DNA from: SCUB01 sp041918675
GTDB lineage: Bacteria; Pseudomonadota; Alphaproteobacteria; Rhizobiales; Xanthobacteraceae
Assembly (NCBI GenBank): GCA_041918675.1
Contig: JAYRVF010000011.1
Location: 422,152 to 486,151 of the forward strand
Reading direction: 5' to 3'
Length of the DNA: 64,000 nt
Under the pieces are notes generated by a model that was given only the letters and a program-made list of their open reading frames with translations, was not told the DNA's origin and ran no database searches. A program made the position numbers and the translations under genes. Position 1 is the first letter of the stretch, and each line of letters starts with the position of its first letter. Of the stretch, positions 37,600 to 46,829 are shown piece after piece.

Positions 37600-38733
37600 T
37601 CAAACAGCCGCGATGTCGCCGCGCGCCCAGTCGGCCACCAGACGCGCGCGCAGTTGGGCTAATGTGCCCGCCGCGATTGCCGCGCGGATCTCCGCCATCA
37701 GCGCCTGATAATAGGCGACGTTGATTTCCGACAACAGCATCGCCCCGAGCGGTTCGTTCGATTTGACGAGGTGATGCAGATAGGCGCGCGCGTAGCCGCT
37801 GGTCGCCGGCCAGGACACCGTCTCGTCGAGCGGTCGCGGATCGTCGGCATGGCGCGCATTGCGCAGGTTGACCGTGCCGAAGCGCGTGAACGCCACGCCG
37901 TGGCGTCCGTTGCGGGTCGGCATCACGCAATCGAACATGTCGACGCCGCGCGCCACCGCCGCGACGATATCGTCCGGCGTGCCGACGCCCATCAGATAGC
38001 GCGGGCGTTCCGCCGGCAGCGACGGCACGCTCGCCTCGATCATCTCCAGCATGACCTCCTGCGGCTCGCCGACCGCGAGCCCGCCGATGGCGTAACCGTG
38101 AAATCCCATGGCGACGAGCGCGCGCGCGCTCTGTTCGCGCAGCGCCGGCACGTCGCCGCCCTGCACGATCGCGAACAGCATCGCCCCCTCGGGGCCGCCG
38201 ACGAAGGCGCGCCGGCAACGCTCGGCCCAGCGCAACGACAGGTTCATCGCGCGCTCCACGTCGTCGCGCGCGGCCGGCAGCCGCACGCATTCGTCGAGCT
38301 GCATGGCGATGTCGGCACCGAGCAGGCGCTGCACCTCGATCGCGCGCTCGGGCGAAAGCTCCACCGTCTGACCGTCGATATGGGAGCGGAAAGTGACCGC
38401 GTTCTCGGCGACCTTGCGCAACTGGGCGAGTGACATCACCTGGAAGCCGCCGGAATCGGTGAGCATCGGCCCGCCCCAGCCGGTGAACCGTTGCAGGCCG
38501 CCGAGCGCGGCGATGCGCGCGGCGCCCGGCCGCAGCATCAGGTGGTAGGTATTGGCCAGAACGATATCGGTGCCGGCCTCGCGCACGTCGCGCCAGTGCA
38601 CGGCGCGCATGGCCCCGAGCGTGCCAACCGGCATGAAGGCGGGCGTGCGCACCACGCCGTGGGGCGTGCGCAACTCGCCGGTCCGCGCGCCGCCGTCGGT
38701 GGCGATCAAAGTGAAGTGGTTTTCGACCGTCAT
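37600..38733 (-). CDS. tgt: Queuine/preQ1 tRNA-guanine transglycosylase Tgt, zinc cysteines absent
   Basis: 377 residues. Tgt exchanges guanine-34 for preQ1 in GUN-anticodon tRNAs. The catalytic core is intact: TDSGGFQVMSL with the active-site Asp, MQLDECVRLP, AIVQGG, GYAIGGLAVGE and DCVMPTRNGRHG with the nucleophile Asp region. The structural zinc site normally reads C-x-C-x2-C just before SRAYLHHL; here the matching stretch is LDETVSWPATSGYARAYLHHL with all three Cys replaced. The start is taken at 38733 (MTVENHF); a TTG at 38763 is less likely. It ends the coaD-ppi-ppi-queA cluster, with a GT4 gene between it and queA. Confidence 0.93.
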   Translation of the reverse strand: MTVENHFTLIATDGGARTGELRTPHGVVRTPAFMPVGTLGAMRAVHWRDVREAGTDIVLANTYHLMLRPGAARIAALGGLQRFTGWGGPMLTDSGGFQVMSLAQLRKVAENAVTFRSHIDGQTVELSPERAIEVQRLLGADIAMQLDECVRLPAARDDVERAMNLSLRWAERCRRAFVGGPEGAMLFAIVQGGDVPALREQSARALVAMGFHGYAIGGLAVGEPQEVMLEMIEASVPSLPAERPRYLMGVGTPDDIVAAVARGVDMFDCVMPTRNGRHGVAFTRFGTVNLRNARHADDPRPLDETVSWPATSGYARAYLHHLVKSNEPLGAMLLSEINVAYYQALMAEIRAAIAAGTLAQLRARLVADWARGDIAAV

Positions 38734-38797
38734 CGGGACATTCTTATCGGCCAGTCGGGGCAAGGAAACAACCGCCGCGACGACGATCGCCGATGAT

Positions 38798-39811
38798 CTA
38801 GACGGCCTCGCGGATCACCGCCTCGCAGACATCGATGAGCGCGGTCTTGGTGAAGCGGGCGATGTGAGCGGGCACGTTTTCCCGGTAGCGGGCGATCTCG
38901 TCCGGATGCGTCATCAGGCGATCGAGCGCGTCGGCGAGCGCGGCCGGATCGTCCTTCGGCACCACGACGCCGCAGCGGTCGATCGTCTCCGACAGTCCGC
39001 CGCTATCCGCGCCCACGACGATGCAGCCGCAAGCGAAAGCCTCGATCGCCGAGATCGGCAGACCTTCGAACCAGCGCGACGGCATCACCATGATGAGGTG
39101 GCGATTGAGCTCGCGCGCCAGCGTCTCGCCCCGCAGCGGGCCGGTGAAGACGATCCGCGAATCGACGCCGCGTTCGGCGGCTTGCGCCTTCAGCGCCCCG
39201 TTGGCCGGTCCCCCGCCGATGATCGTCGCGGTGATGTCACGTCCGCGCTTGACCAGCAGCGCGATGGCGTCGATCAGGATGTCGGCGCCCTTTTCCGGCA
39301 CCAGCCGGCCGAGAAAGACGAAATGCCGATCGCGCTCGACCCCGGCGATTTCATGGAACGTCGCCTGGTCGTAGGAATTCAGGATCACCCGCCCCGGCAG
39401 GCGCGCGGCGCGGCGCAACGCGTCGGAAACGAAGACGTTCGTTCCCATCATGCAGGCCAGCCGCTTGAGCGAGCCGAGCCGCGGGCCGGTGCCGACGTCG
39501 CTCCAAAGCGGGCTGTGATGGGTGAAGATTAGCGGCCGGCGGACGAGAAGGATCGGCCAGAGCTGGCGAAGGCTGACATGGTTCTGCCAGACCACTTCGG
39601 CGTCGCGAAAGAGATTGATCAACCGCGTCGGCGAAGGCCGCCGCGCGATCTTGAACGGAAAGCGCGCGTCGTCGGCCGCGTCGCCCTCGGTCTCGGTCGA
39701 CACGACGACCTCATGCCCGCGCTCGCTCAGCCCAAGCGCGAGCGTCATTCCCGCCGTCTCGGTGCCGCCGATCCGCGGGAAGAAATCATAGGACGAAATG
39801 AGGATGCGCAT
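38798..39811 (-). CDS. Glycosyltransferase family 4 protein
   Basis: 337 residues with the GT-B fold. The N-terminal half begins MRILISSYDFFPRIGGTETA, the usual acceptor-side glycine loop. The C-terminal half has FVFLGRLVPEKGADILIDAI, TIIGGGPANGALK and the nucleotide-sugar binding E-x7-E motif in PSRWFEGLPISAIEAFACGCIVVG. It probably transfers a hexose from a nucleotide or GDP-sugar to a cell-surface glycan. It sits between queA and tgt on the same strand and is probably co-transcribed with them, though its role has no clear link to queuosine. Confidence 0.88.
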   Translation of the reverse strand: MRILISSYDFFPRIGGTETAGMTLALGLSERGHEVVVSTETEGDAADDARFPFKIARRPSPTRLINLFRDAEVVWQNHVSLRQLWPILLVRRPLIFTHHSPLWSDVGTGPRLGSLKRLACMMGTNVFVSDALRRAARLPGRVILNSYDQATFHEIAGVERDRHFVFLGRLVPEKGADILIDAIALLVKRGRDITATIIGGGPANGALKAQAAERGVDSRIVFTGPLRGETLARELNRHLIMVMPSRWFEGLPISAIEAFACGCIVVGADSGGLSETIDRCGVVVPKDDPAALADALDRLMTHPDEIARYRENVPAHIARFTKTALIDVCEAVIREAV

Positions 39812-39897
39812 TCGCGGGAACCAGGATGGCGGGCGGAGGTTCGCGGGCGGCCCGCGGGGCACCATGCGGCCGCAAGCACAAAGAAAGCTTTAACGCC

Positions 39898-40983
39898 TCA
39901 CGCGGCCGCTTCCGCCGGCCGGAACAGCAGGCAGGCGTCGCCGTAGGAATAGAAGCGGTAGCCGGCCGCAAGCGCGTGCGCGTAGGCGGCTTTCATCGTG
40001 TCGACGCCGGAAAACGCGCAGACCAGCATGAACAGCGTCGAGCGCGGCAGATGGAAATTCGTCATCAGCACGTCGACCGCGCGAAAGCGATAACCCGGCG
40101 TGATGAAGATCGCGGTCTCGCCCGCGAACGGCGCGATGCGGCCGTCCGGGTCGGCCGCCGTTTCCAGAAGCCTGAGCGAGGTGGTGCCGACGGCGACGAC
40201 GCGCCCGCCCGCCGCGCGCGTCGCGTTGAGAGCGGCGGCCGTCGCCGCGTCGATCTCGCCCCATTCCGCGTGCATGCGATGGCCGGCGGTGTCGTCCGCC
40301 TTCACCGGCAGGAAAGTGCTGGCCCCGACGTGCAGCGTGACGCGGTGGAGAACGATGCCGCGCGCTTCAAGCGCGCGCTCGAGCTCGGGCGTGAAATGGA
40401 GCCCCGCCGTCGGCGCGGCGACCGCGCCCTCCGCGCGGGCGAACATGGTCTGGTAGTCGCTCGCATCCCGCTCGTCGGGCGCGCGCTTGCCGGCGATATA
40501 GGGCGGCAACGGCGGCGCGCCGAGATCGGCGATGGCCGCGTCGAGCGTGGGGCCGTGAAAGGAAAAGGCGAGCGTCACCTCGCCCGCCTCGCCCTTGTCC
40601 TCGATTTCGGCGTCGAGCTGGCCGAGCAGACAAACCCTGCCCTCGGCGCCGAAGCGGACGCGGTCACCCGCCTTGAGCTTGCGCGCCGGCTTGACCAGCG
40701 CCCGCCAACGCGACCCATCGAGCCGCTTGATCAGCGTCGCCTCGATCCTCGGTTCCGCGCCGCGCCCGAGCCGCCGGCCGGTCAGTTGCGCGGCGATCAC
40801 CTTGGTGTCGTTGACCACGAGCGCGTCGCCGGGCGCCAGCAGCGCCGGCAGATCGCGAACGGCGCGGTCCTCGTACGGCGCGCCGGGACGAACCACCAGA
40901 AGCTTCGCGCTGTCGCGCGGAACCGCCGGGCGCAGCGCGATCCGGTCGGACGGCAGCTCGAAATCGAACAGCGCGGTGCGCAT
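39898..40983 (-). CDS. queA: S-adenosylmethionine:tRNA ribosyltransferase-isomerase QueA
   Basis: 361 residues. QueA moves the ribosyl part of SAM onto preQ1-tRNA to give epoxyqueuosine. Family segments are FDFELPSDRIALRPAVPRDSAKLLV at the start, VVNDTKVIAAQLTGRR, LPPYIAGKRAPDERDASDYQTMFA, GAVAAPTAGLHFT, and TNFHLPRSTLFMLVCAFSG at the end. It is the pathway neighbour of tgt. It follows the cytoplasmic cyclophilin gene by 28 bases, consistent with one operon. Confidence 0.97.
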   Translation of the reverse strand: MRTALFDFELPSDRIALRPAVPRDSAKLLVVRPGAPYEDRAVRDLPALLAPGDALVVNDTKVIAAQLTGRRLGRGAEPRIEATLIKRLDGSRWRALVKPARKLKAGDRVRFGAEGRVCLLGQLDAEIEDKGEAGEVTLAFSFHGPTLDAAIADLGAPPLPPYIAGKRAPDERDASDYQTMFARAEGAVAAPTAGLHFTPELERALEARGIVLHRVTLHVGASTFLPVKADDTAGHRMHAEWGEIDAATAAALNATRAAGGRVVAVGTTSLRLLETAADPDGRIAPFAGETAIFITPGYRFRAVDVLMTNFHLPRSTLFMLVCAFSGVDTMKAAYAHALAAGYRFYSYGDACLLFRPAEAAA

Positions 40984-41011
40984 CGGCGGGCTCTCGCGCC
41001 GCGCCGGCCGA

Positions 41012-41473
41012 TCAGGCGTCGGCGGCCATCCGCGCCTTGACGATCTTGTCGGGATCGCTCACCGGCTCGCCGCGCTTGATCTTGTCGACGTTGTCCATGC
41101 CCTCGGTGACGGCGCCCCAGACGGTGTATTGGCGATCGAGGAAGCGGGCGTCGTCGAAGCAGATGAAGAATTGCGAGTTCGCCGAATCGGGATTCTGCGC
41201 GCGCGCCATCGAGCAGGTGCCGCGCACATGCGGCTCGGCGTTGAACTCCTGCTTGAGGTTCGGATAGCTCGATCCGCCCATGCCGGTGCCGTTCGGACAG
41301 CCGGTCTGCGCCATGAAACCGTCGATGACGCGGTGGAACACGATGCCGTCATAGAACCCCTCGCGCACGAGTTTCTTGATGTGGGCGACGTGGTTCGGCG
41401 CCAGATCGGGCCGCATTTCGATGGTCACGGGACCTTTCGTGGTCTCGAGGATCAAGGTGTTGTCGGTGGCCAT
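41012..41473 (-). CDS. ppiB: Cytoplasmic cyclophilin-type peptidyl-prolyl cis-trans isomerase
   Basis: 153 residues, no signal peptide. The catalytic cyclophilin motif appears as FYDGIVFHRVIDGFMAQTGCPNGTG, followed by GTCSMARAQNPDSANSQFFICF and the YTVWGAVTEGMD segment. It catalyses proline isomerisation during folding. It lies between the exported cyclophilin gene and queA, a common arrangement in Rhizobiales. Confidence 0.95.
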   Translation of the reverse strand: MATDNTLILETTKGPVTIEMRPDLAPNHVAHIKKLVREGFYDGIVFHRVIDGFMAQTGCPNGTGMGGSSYPNLKQEFNAEPHVRGTCSMARAQNPDSANSQFFICFDDARFLDRQYTVWGAVTEGMDNVDKIKRGEPVSDPDKIVKARMAADA

Positions 41474-41506
41474 GTCACAAATCCTGTCGTTCGAGAAGCG
41501 GAACAG

Positions 41507-42145
41507 CTACTTGGTGATCGTCGCCTTCTTGATAGCGTCGAGCTTATTGAATTCGGCGTCGAGATAGGCGTTGCCTTCCGCCTGAATGCGCCCCTGATGC
41601 GGGCCGGCGCCACGCGGAGCGCCCTCGCCGTAGCCGGCATAAAGCGAATCCACCACCGACATACCCGAGGAGACCTGCCCGAACGGCGCGAAACCCATGC
41701 CGTCGAGATTGCCGTTGTCGGCGAAGTTGATGAAGACCTGCGTCGTGCGCGTGTTCGGCCCGGCGGTGGCGAAGGTGATGAAGCCGCGCTTGTTGCCGCG
41801 GCGCACCGGATCGTCCGGAATGCGCGCCTCGCGCATTTTCGCCGACACCGCCGGTTCGCCGTGAATGCCGAACTGGACCATGAAGCCGGAGATGACGCGG
41901 AAGAACTTCGCCCCGTCATAGAAGCCGCTCTTGACCAGATTGTAGAAGCGGTCGGCGCCGTTGGGCGCCCATTCGCGCGTCACGTCGACGACGAACACGC
42001 CCTTGGTGGTCTCGAACTTGACCTTGTACTGCGCCGGCGCCTGTTCGGTCATCGCGGCGGGATTGAGCGTGGCGGTCTGGCTGAAAGCGGGGCCGGCGAC
42101 AAGCGCGCAGCCGAGCGTTGCGACAAGAGCGGCGATGCGGAACAT
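41507..42145 (-). CDS. Periplasmic cyclophilin-type peptidyl-prolyl cis-trans isomerase
   Basis: 212 residues with a Sec signal peptide (RIAALVATLGCALVAGPAFSQ). The domain has FETTKGVFVVDVTREWAP, GAKFFRVISGFMVQFGIHG, FATAGPNTRTTQVFINF and GMGFAPFGQVSSGMSVVD. The active-site Arg of the RVI/FMxQ motif is present. It should act on periplasmic or outer-membrane proteins, and so may serve the porins at 51-56 kb. It is the paralogue of the cytoplasmic cyclophilin immediately downstream. Confidence 0.92.
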   Translation of the reverse strand: MFRIAALVATLGCALVAGPAFSQTATLNPAAMTEQAPAQYKVKFETTKGVFVVDVTREWAPNGADRFYNLVKSGFYDGAKFFRVISGFMVQFGIHGEPAVSAKMREARIPDDPVRRGNKRGFITFATAGPNTRTTQVFINFADNGNLDGMGFAPFGQVSSGMSVVDSLYAGYGEGAPRGAGPHQGRIQAEGNAYLDAEFNKLDAIKKATITK

Positions 42146-42173
42146 GAAAACTCCGAATGTTGGGATTGCCGTT

Positions 42174-42671
42174 TCAACCGGCGAATTTGGTCTTGAGGCG
42201 GGCGGACACGGTCGCCGGCACGAAGGCCGAGACGTCCCCGCCCATGGACGCGATCTGGCGCACGAGCGTGGCCGTAATCGGGCGCACCAACGCGGAGGCC
42301 GGCAGGAAGACCGTCTGCACGTCGGGAGCCATGCTTTCGTTCATGCCGGCGATCTGCATCTCATAGTCGAGGTCGGTGCCGTCGCGCAGGCCGCGAATCA
42401 GGATGGAGGCGCCCACCCGTTTGGCCGCGGTCACGGTCAGATCGTCGAAGGTCGTGCATTGAAGGGCGCAGCCGGCCGCCTTCGCGACCGGACCGAAGAC
42501 CTCCGCGACCATGGCCAGCCGTTCGTCCGAGGAGAACAGCGGCTTCTTGCCGGGATGGATGCCGATGGCCACCACGATGCGGTCCGCCAAGCCGACGGCA
42601 TGGCGGAAAACGTCCAGATGGCCGTTGGTTACGGGGTCGAACGACCCGGCATAGAGGGCGGTGCGAGGCAT
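42174..42671 (-). CDS. coaD: Phosphopantetheine adenylyltransferase
   Basis: 165 residues. The nucleotidyltransferase signature TALYAGSFDPVTNGHLDV starts the protein, with IGIHPGKKPLFSSDER and the ISTTTVR-like C-terminal LIRGLRDGTDLDYEMQIAGMN. It forms dephospho-CoA from phosphopantetheine and ATP, the fourth step of CoA synthesis. As the first gene of the leftward cluster coaD-ppi-ppi-queA-GT4-tgt it probably lies closest to the promoter. Confidence 0.97.
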   Translation of the reverse strand: MPRTALYAGSFDPVTNGHLDVFRHAVGLADRIVVAIGIHPGKKPLFSSDERLAMVAEVFGPVAKAAGCALQCTTFDDLTVTAAKRVGASILIRGLRDGTDLDYEMQIAGMNESMAPDVQTVFLPASALVRPITATLVRQIASMGGDVSAFVPATVSARLKTKFAG

Positions 42672-42837
42672 GGCTCTCGTCTAGCCCGCCGGGACCGCCC
42701 TCGCAAGCCGGGGGCGGCCGGGCAATTTCCCGATATCACGATTTCTCGATCTAAACGGCTTGTGAACCTTTCCGCCCCCACCCGCGACTAACCTCATGTT
42801 CGGGTCGAGAGAAGCCCGCGAAAACAGGGGATGAACC

Positions 42838-43092
42838 ATGTTCAAGGCGATGACAGCGATTGCGGGTGCGGCGTTGCTGGCGGGGATGGGTCTGATGCTG
42901 CTTCCCGGCTTTTCCAACGAGGTCGTGGCGCGTACGCCGACGTCGATCGCCAAGGGCGACCGGCTCGACATCCGCCCCGCCCACCTGAACTGCACCGCGC
43001 AGACCTGGCCGAACATCGACGCGGGTTGCCTGCGTCAGGCCGGTAGCCGGACCGTCGTGCGCGAGGCGCGCGTCGTCTCGATGGCGCGGTAG
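42838..43092 (+). CDS. Small exported protein with two conserved cysteines
   Basis: 84 residues. The N-terminal AMTAIAGAALLAGMGLMLLPGFS is a signal peptide or anchor; the mature part has RLDIRPAHLNCTAQTWPNIDAGCLRQAG with two Cys twelve residues apart, probably a disulfide. Small proteins of this type occur across Rhizobiales without an assigned role. GGGGA lies six bases before the ATG. It is divergent from coaD. Confidence 0.7.
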   Translation: MFKAMTAIAGAALLAGMGLMLLPGFSNEVVARTPTSIAKGDRLDIRPAHLNCTAQTWPNIDAGCLRQAGSRTVVREARVVSMAR

Positions 43093-43247
43093 GTCGACGC
43101 GGCCGGCCCAAGCGCCCTCGGCCGAGGAACGGCCACCCGCGACGTGTCGGCCGGGCTTTGCCGCTTCGGCCGACGAGGTTTTCCCGCTCGAACGGCATCG
43201 CCGCGCGCGCGTCCCTCCCCTCGCGGGATCCCTCTCCGAAATTTCCG

Positions 43248-44072
43248 TTACCCGATTTGCGATGAAAGCCGCGCCAGCTCGACAAGGCGCCGCGTCATCG
43301 CGCTCGCGGGATCGGCGAGCGGGGCGACGACCGTGAAATGGTTCGCGCCCGCGACCGTCGCATAGCTCGCCGTCACGCCGGCGCTTGCCCAGGCGTCCGC
43401 GAGATCAAGGCTCTGACGGTGATATTCGGACGATTCATTCTCGCCGACCACGAGATCGATCGTGCGCCCGGCCGGCGGCGGCCAATGGCGGGGCGACAAT
43501 TTTCGCGCGGTCGCCGCGTCGAGCCCGAGCGCGCCGTTCACGCTGGTCGAAAGCAGCGGTTCGAGTTCCGGCAGGCCCGAAATCGACAGCGCCGCGCCGA
43601 CGATCGGTTCCGCTTCGCCCCACTCCGTCGCGAGCATGCAGCAGGCCAGGTGCCCGCCGGCCGAATGCCCGGCGACCGCGAGCGGCCGGCCGAACCGTTT
43701 GGCCACATGGCGGCAAAGCGCGCGCATCTCCTCGACGATGACGTCAAGCGTCACCTTCGGGCAGAGATCGTAGCTCGGCACGACGACGGTAACGCCGTGG
43801 GCGCGAGGGCCCTTCGCCATATGGCTGAAGAAGCTCCTGTCGAGCGCCTGCCAATAGCCCCCGTGAATGAAGATGGCGACCGGCGCGTCGGGACCGCCGC
43901 CCTCGAAGACATCGTATCTCTCGCGCTCGCCCGCGCCGTAGGCGAGGCCGAGCTCGCATGGCGCGGCCGCGCGGAACATCGCCGCCTCGCGCGCCCAGCC
44001 CGCGATGATGGCGGGATGCTCCGGCACGCGCGCGCGATTGTTGTATTCGGCCTCGAAATCGATCGCGGTCAC
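43248..44072 (-). CDS. Alpha/beta hydrolase, kynurenine formamidase-like
   Basis: 274 residues. The oxyanion-hole motif HGGYW is at 70-74, the nucleophile elbow GHSAGG at 135-140 with S137, and the catalytic His lies in VAGANHFTVV near the C-terminus. HGGYW and the DFEAEYNNRARVPEHP opening are marks of the arylformamidase group that opens N-formylkynurenine, but related esterases share them. No other tryptophan-degradation gene is nearby. The start is a GTG at 44072 with a near-perfect GGGGAGG six bases upstream. It is 45 bases downstream of gyrA on the same strand. Confidence 0.82.
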   Translation of the reverse strand: MTAIDFEAEYNNRARVPEHPAIIAGWAREAAMFRAAAPCELGLAYGAGERERYDVFEGGGPDAPVAIFIHGGYWQALDRSFFSHMAKGPRAHGVTVVVPSYDLCPKVTLDVIVEEMRALCRHVAKRFGRPLAVAGHSAGGHLACCMLATEWGEAEPIVGAALSISGLPELEPLLSTSVNGALGLDAATARKLSPRHWPPPAGRTIDLVVGENESSEYHRQSLDLADAWASAGVTASYATVAGANHFTVVAPLADPASAMTRRLVELARLSSQIG

Positions 44073-44117
44073 GCGTCACCTCCCCGCGCGGCGCGGGCGC
44101 GACGCCATGCCGGCGGT

Positions 44118-46829
44118 CTAGCCGCCATTCGCGCCCTCGCTCTCGTCGCCGATATGCTCGACCGAAACGACGCTCTCATCCTCCGCCGTATCGAAGACGA
44201 TGACGCCCTGCGTGGAGCGACCGGCGATGCGGATGCCGTTGACGGGGCAGCGGATGAGCTGGCCGCGATCGGTCACCAGCATGATCTGGTCGGCCTCCTC
44301 GACCGGGAACGAGGCGACCAGGCGTCCGTTGCGCTCGGTCACCGACATGGCGGCGATGCCCTTGCCGCCGCGTCCCGTCGTCCGATACTCGAACGACGAG
44401 GAACGCTTGCCGAAACCGTTCGCGGTGATGGTCAGCACGAACTGCTCGGCCGCCGACATCTCCACATAGCGCTGCTCGCCGAGCTCGATCGCCCCGCCCG
44501 CCTCCTCGCCGTCCGGCGCGACATCCTCCTCGCCGCCGCGGCGCACCGCGTTGGCGCGTCGCAGATAGGCGGCGCGCTCCTCCGCGCTCGCCTCGACATG
44601 GCGCAGGATCGTCATCGAAATGACGCGGTCGCCCGCCCCGAGCGCGATGCCGCGCACGCCCATCGAGGTGCGCCCCTGGAACACGCGCACGTCGGTGACG
44701 GGGAAGCGGATGCACTGGCCGCCCGCGGCGGTCAGCAGCACGTCATCGTTTTCGGTGCAGATCTGCACGTCGACGATCGCCTCGTCGTCATCGAGCTTCA
44801 TGGCGATGATGCCCGAGCGGCGCACGTCGGTGAAGTCGGAGAGCTTGTTGCGCCTGACATTGCCGCCGGTGGTGGCGAACATCACGTCGAGATCGGCCCA
44901 GCTCGATTCATCCTCCGGCAGCGGCATGATGGTGGTGATGCGCTCGCCCTGTTCGAGCGGCAGGATGTTGATCAGCGCCTTGCCGCGCGCCTGCGGCGCC
45001 GACATCGGCAGACGCCAGACCTTTTCCTTGTAGACGCGGCCGTGCGAGGAGAAATACAGCACCGGCGTATGCGTGGAGGCGACGAACAGCCGCGCGACGA
45101 AATCCTCCTCGCGCGTCTGCATGCCGGCGCGACCCTTGCCGCCGCGCTTCTGCGCGCGGTAGGTCGAAAGCGGCACGCGCTTGACGTAGCCGTGATGCGA
45201 CACGGTGACGACCATGTCCTCGCGCTGGATCAGGTCCTCGTCCTCGACCTCGCCCTCCTGCTCGATGATGCGGGTGCGGCGGGGCGTGGCGAATTCCGCC
45301 TTCACTTCCTCCAATTCGGCCCTGACGATCGCCTGGATGCGCGCGCGCGAGCGCAGAATGTCGAGATAATCGGCGATCTCGGTGGCGAGCTTGTCGAGCT
45401 CGGCCTTGATCTCGTCGCGCCCGAGCGCGGTCAGCCGCTGCAGGCGCAGGTCGAGAATGGCCTTGGCCTGTTCGAGCGAGAGCCGCGCGGTGCCGTCCTC
45501 GGCGACGCGGTGGCGCGGATCGTCGATCAGAAGGATCATCGCCGCGACGTCGCGCGCCGGCCAGTCGCGGCTCATCAACGCCTCGCGCGCCGCGCTCGGA
45601 TCGGGCGCGGCGCGGATGACGCGGATGACCTCGTCGATATTGGCCACCGCGATCGCCAGGCCGACCAGCACATGCGCCCGGTCGCGCGCCCGCCCGAGCA
45701 GGAACTTGGTGCGGCGCGACACCACGATCTCGCGGAACGCGATGAAGGCGGTGAGCATGTCCTTCAGGTTCATCACCCGCGGCCGGCCGCCATCGAGCGC
45801 CACCATGTTCGCGCCGAAGGTCGATTGCAGCGGGGTGAAACGATAGAGCTGGTTGAGCACCACGTCGGGCACCGCGTCGCGCTTGAGCTCGATGACGACG
45901 CGGTAGCCCTCGCGGTCGGATTCGTCGCGCAGGTCGGCGATGCCCTCGATCTTCTTCTCGCGCACCAGTTCGGCGATGCGCTCGACCATCGTCGCCTTGT
46001 TCACCTGATAGGGGATCTCGGAGACGATGATCGCCTCGCGGTCCTTGCGGATGGTCTCGATCTCGACCTTGCCGCGCATGACGATCGAGCCGCGGCCGAG
46101 GTGATAGGCGGCGCGAATGCCCTGGCGGCCGAGAATGAGGCCGCCGGTCGGAAAATCCGGCCCCGGCACGATGGTGATGAGATCGTCGAGCGCGAGCGCC
46201 GGGTTGACGATGAGCGCGACGCAGGCGTCGACCACCTCGCCGAGATTGTGCGGGGGAATGTTGGTCGCCATGCCGACGGCGATGCCGCCGGCGCCGTTGA
46301 CGAGCAGGTTCGGAAACCGCGCCGGCAGCACCGCCGGTTCCCTTTCCGAATTGTCGTAGTTCGGCTGGAACTCGACCGTCTCCTTGTCGATGTCGTCGAG
46401 CAGCGTCTGCGCGACCTTGGCGAGCCGCGACTCGGTGTACCGCATGGCGGCCGCCGGATCGCCGTCGACCGAACCGAAATTGCCCTGCCCGTCGATGAGC
46501 GGCAGGCGCATCGAGAAGTCCTGCGCCAGGCGCACGAGCGCGTCGTAGACCGACTGATCGCCGTGGGGATGGTATTTACCGATGACGTCGCCGACCGTGC
46601 GCGCCGACTTGCGGTGAGGCTTGTTCCACTCGAAACCGTTCTCGTGCATCGCGTAGAGAATGCGGCGATGCACCGGCTTCAGGCCGTCGCGGGCGTCGGG
46701 AAGCGCGCGCGCCACGATCACGCTCATGGCGTAATCGAGGTACGACCGCTTCATCTCGTCGGAGATCGATACGGGCTTGATGTCCGAAGGATGCGACCCT
46801 GCGGAATGGGGTTCGTCGGCGTCGGTCAA
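44118..46829 (-). CDS. gyrA: DNA gyrase subunit A
   Basis: 903 residues from the TTG at 46829 (upstream GGA; an in-frame TTG at 46901 would add 24 unfamiliar residues). Breakage-reunion domain: DIKPVSISDEMKRSYLDYAM, DGLKPVHRRILYAM, GKYHPHGDQSVYDALVR and the catalytic Tyr131 of AAAMRYTESRL. The C-terminal half is the six-bladed beta-pinwheel, with the GyrA box appearing as QKRGGKGRAG in YRAQKRGGKGRAGMQ. In the quinolone region the residue equal to E. coli Ser83 is Gln and the following is Ser, while Asp87 is kept. Enzyme role: ATP-driven negative supercoiling with GyrB. Confidence 0.98.
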   Translation of the reverse strand: MTDADEPHSAGSHPSDIKPVSISDEMKRSYLDYAMSVIVARALPDARDGLKPVHRRILYAMHENGFEWNKPHRKSARTVGDVIGKYHPHGDQSVYDALVRLAQDFSMRLPLIDGQGNFGSVDGDPAAAMRYTESRLAKVAQTLLDDIDKETVEFQPNYDNSEREPAVLPARFPNLLVNGAGGIAVGMATNIPPHNLGEVVDACVALIVNPALALDDLITIVPGPDFPTGGLILGRQGIRAAYHLGRGSIVMRGKVEIETIRKDREAIIVSEIPYQVNKATMVERIAELVREKKIEGIADLRDESDREGYRVVIELKRDAVPDVVLNQLYRFTPLQSTFGANMVALDGGRPRVMNLKDMLTAFIAFREIVVSRRTKFLLGRARDRAHVLVGLAIAVANIDEVIRVIRAAPDPSAAREALMSRDWPARDVAAMILLIDDPRHRVAEDGTARLSLEQAKAILDLRLQRLTALGRDEIKAELDKLATEIADYLDILRSRARIQAIVRAELEEVKAEFATPRRTRIIEQEGEVEDEDLIQREDMVVTVSHHGYVKRVPLSTYRAQKRGGKGRAGMQTREEDFVARLFVASTHTPVLYFSSHGRVYKEKVWRLPMSAPQARGKALINILPLEQGERITTIMPLPEDESSWADLDVMFATTGGNVRRNKLSDFTDVRRSGIIAMKLDDDEAIVDVQICTENDDVLLTAAGGQCIRFPVTDVRVFQGRTSMGVRGIALGAGDRVISMTILRHVEASAEERAAYLRRANAVRRGGEEDVAPDGEEAGGAIELGEQRYVEMSAAEQFVLTITANGFGKRSSSFEYRTTGRGGKGIAAMSVTERNGRLVASFPVEEADQIMLVTDRGQLIRCPVNGIRIAGRSTQGVIVFDTAEDESVVSVEHIGDESEGANGG

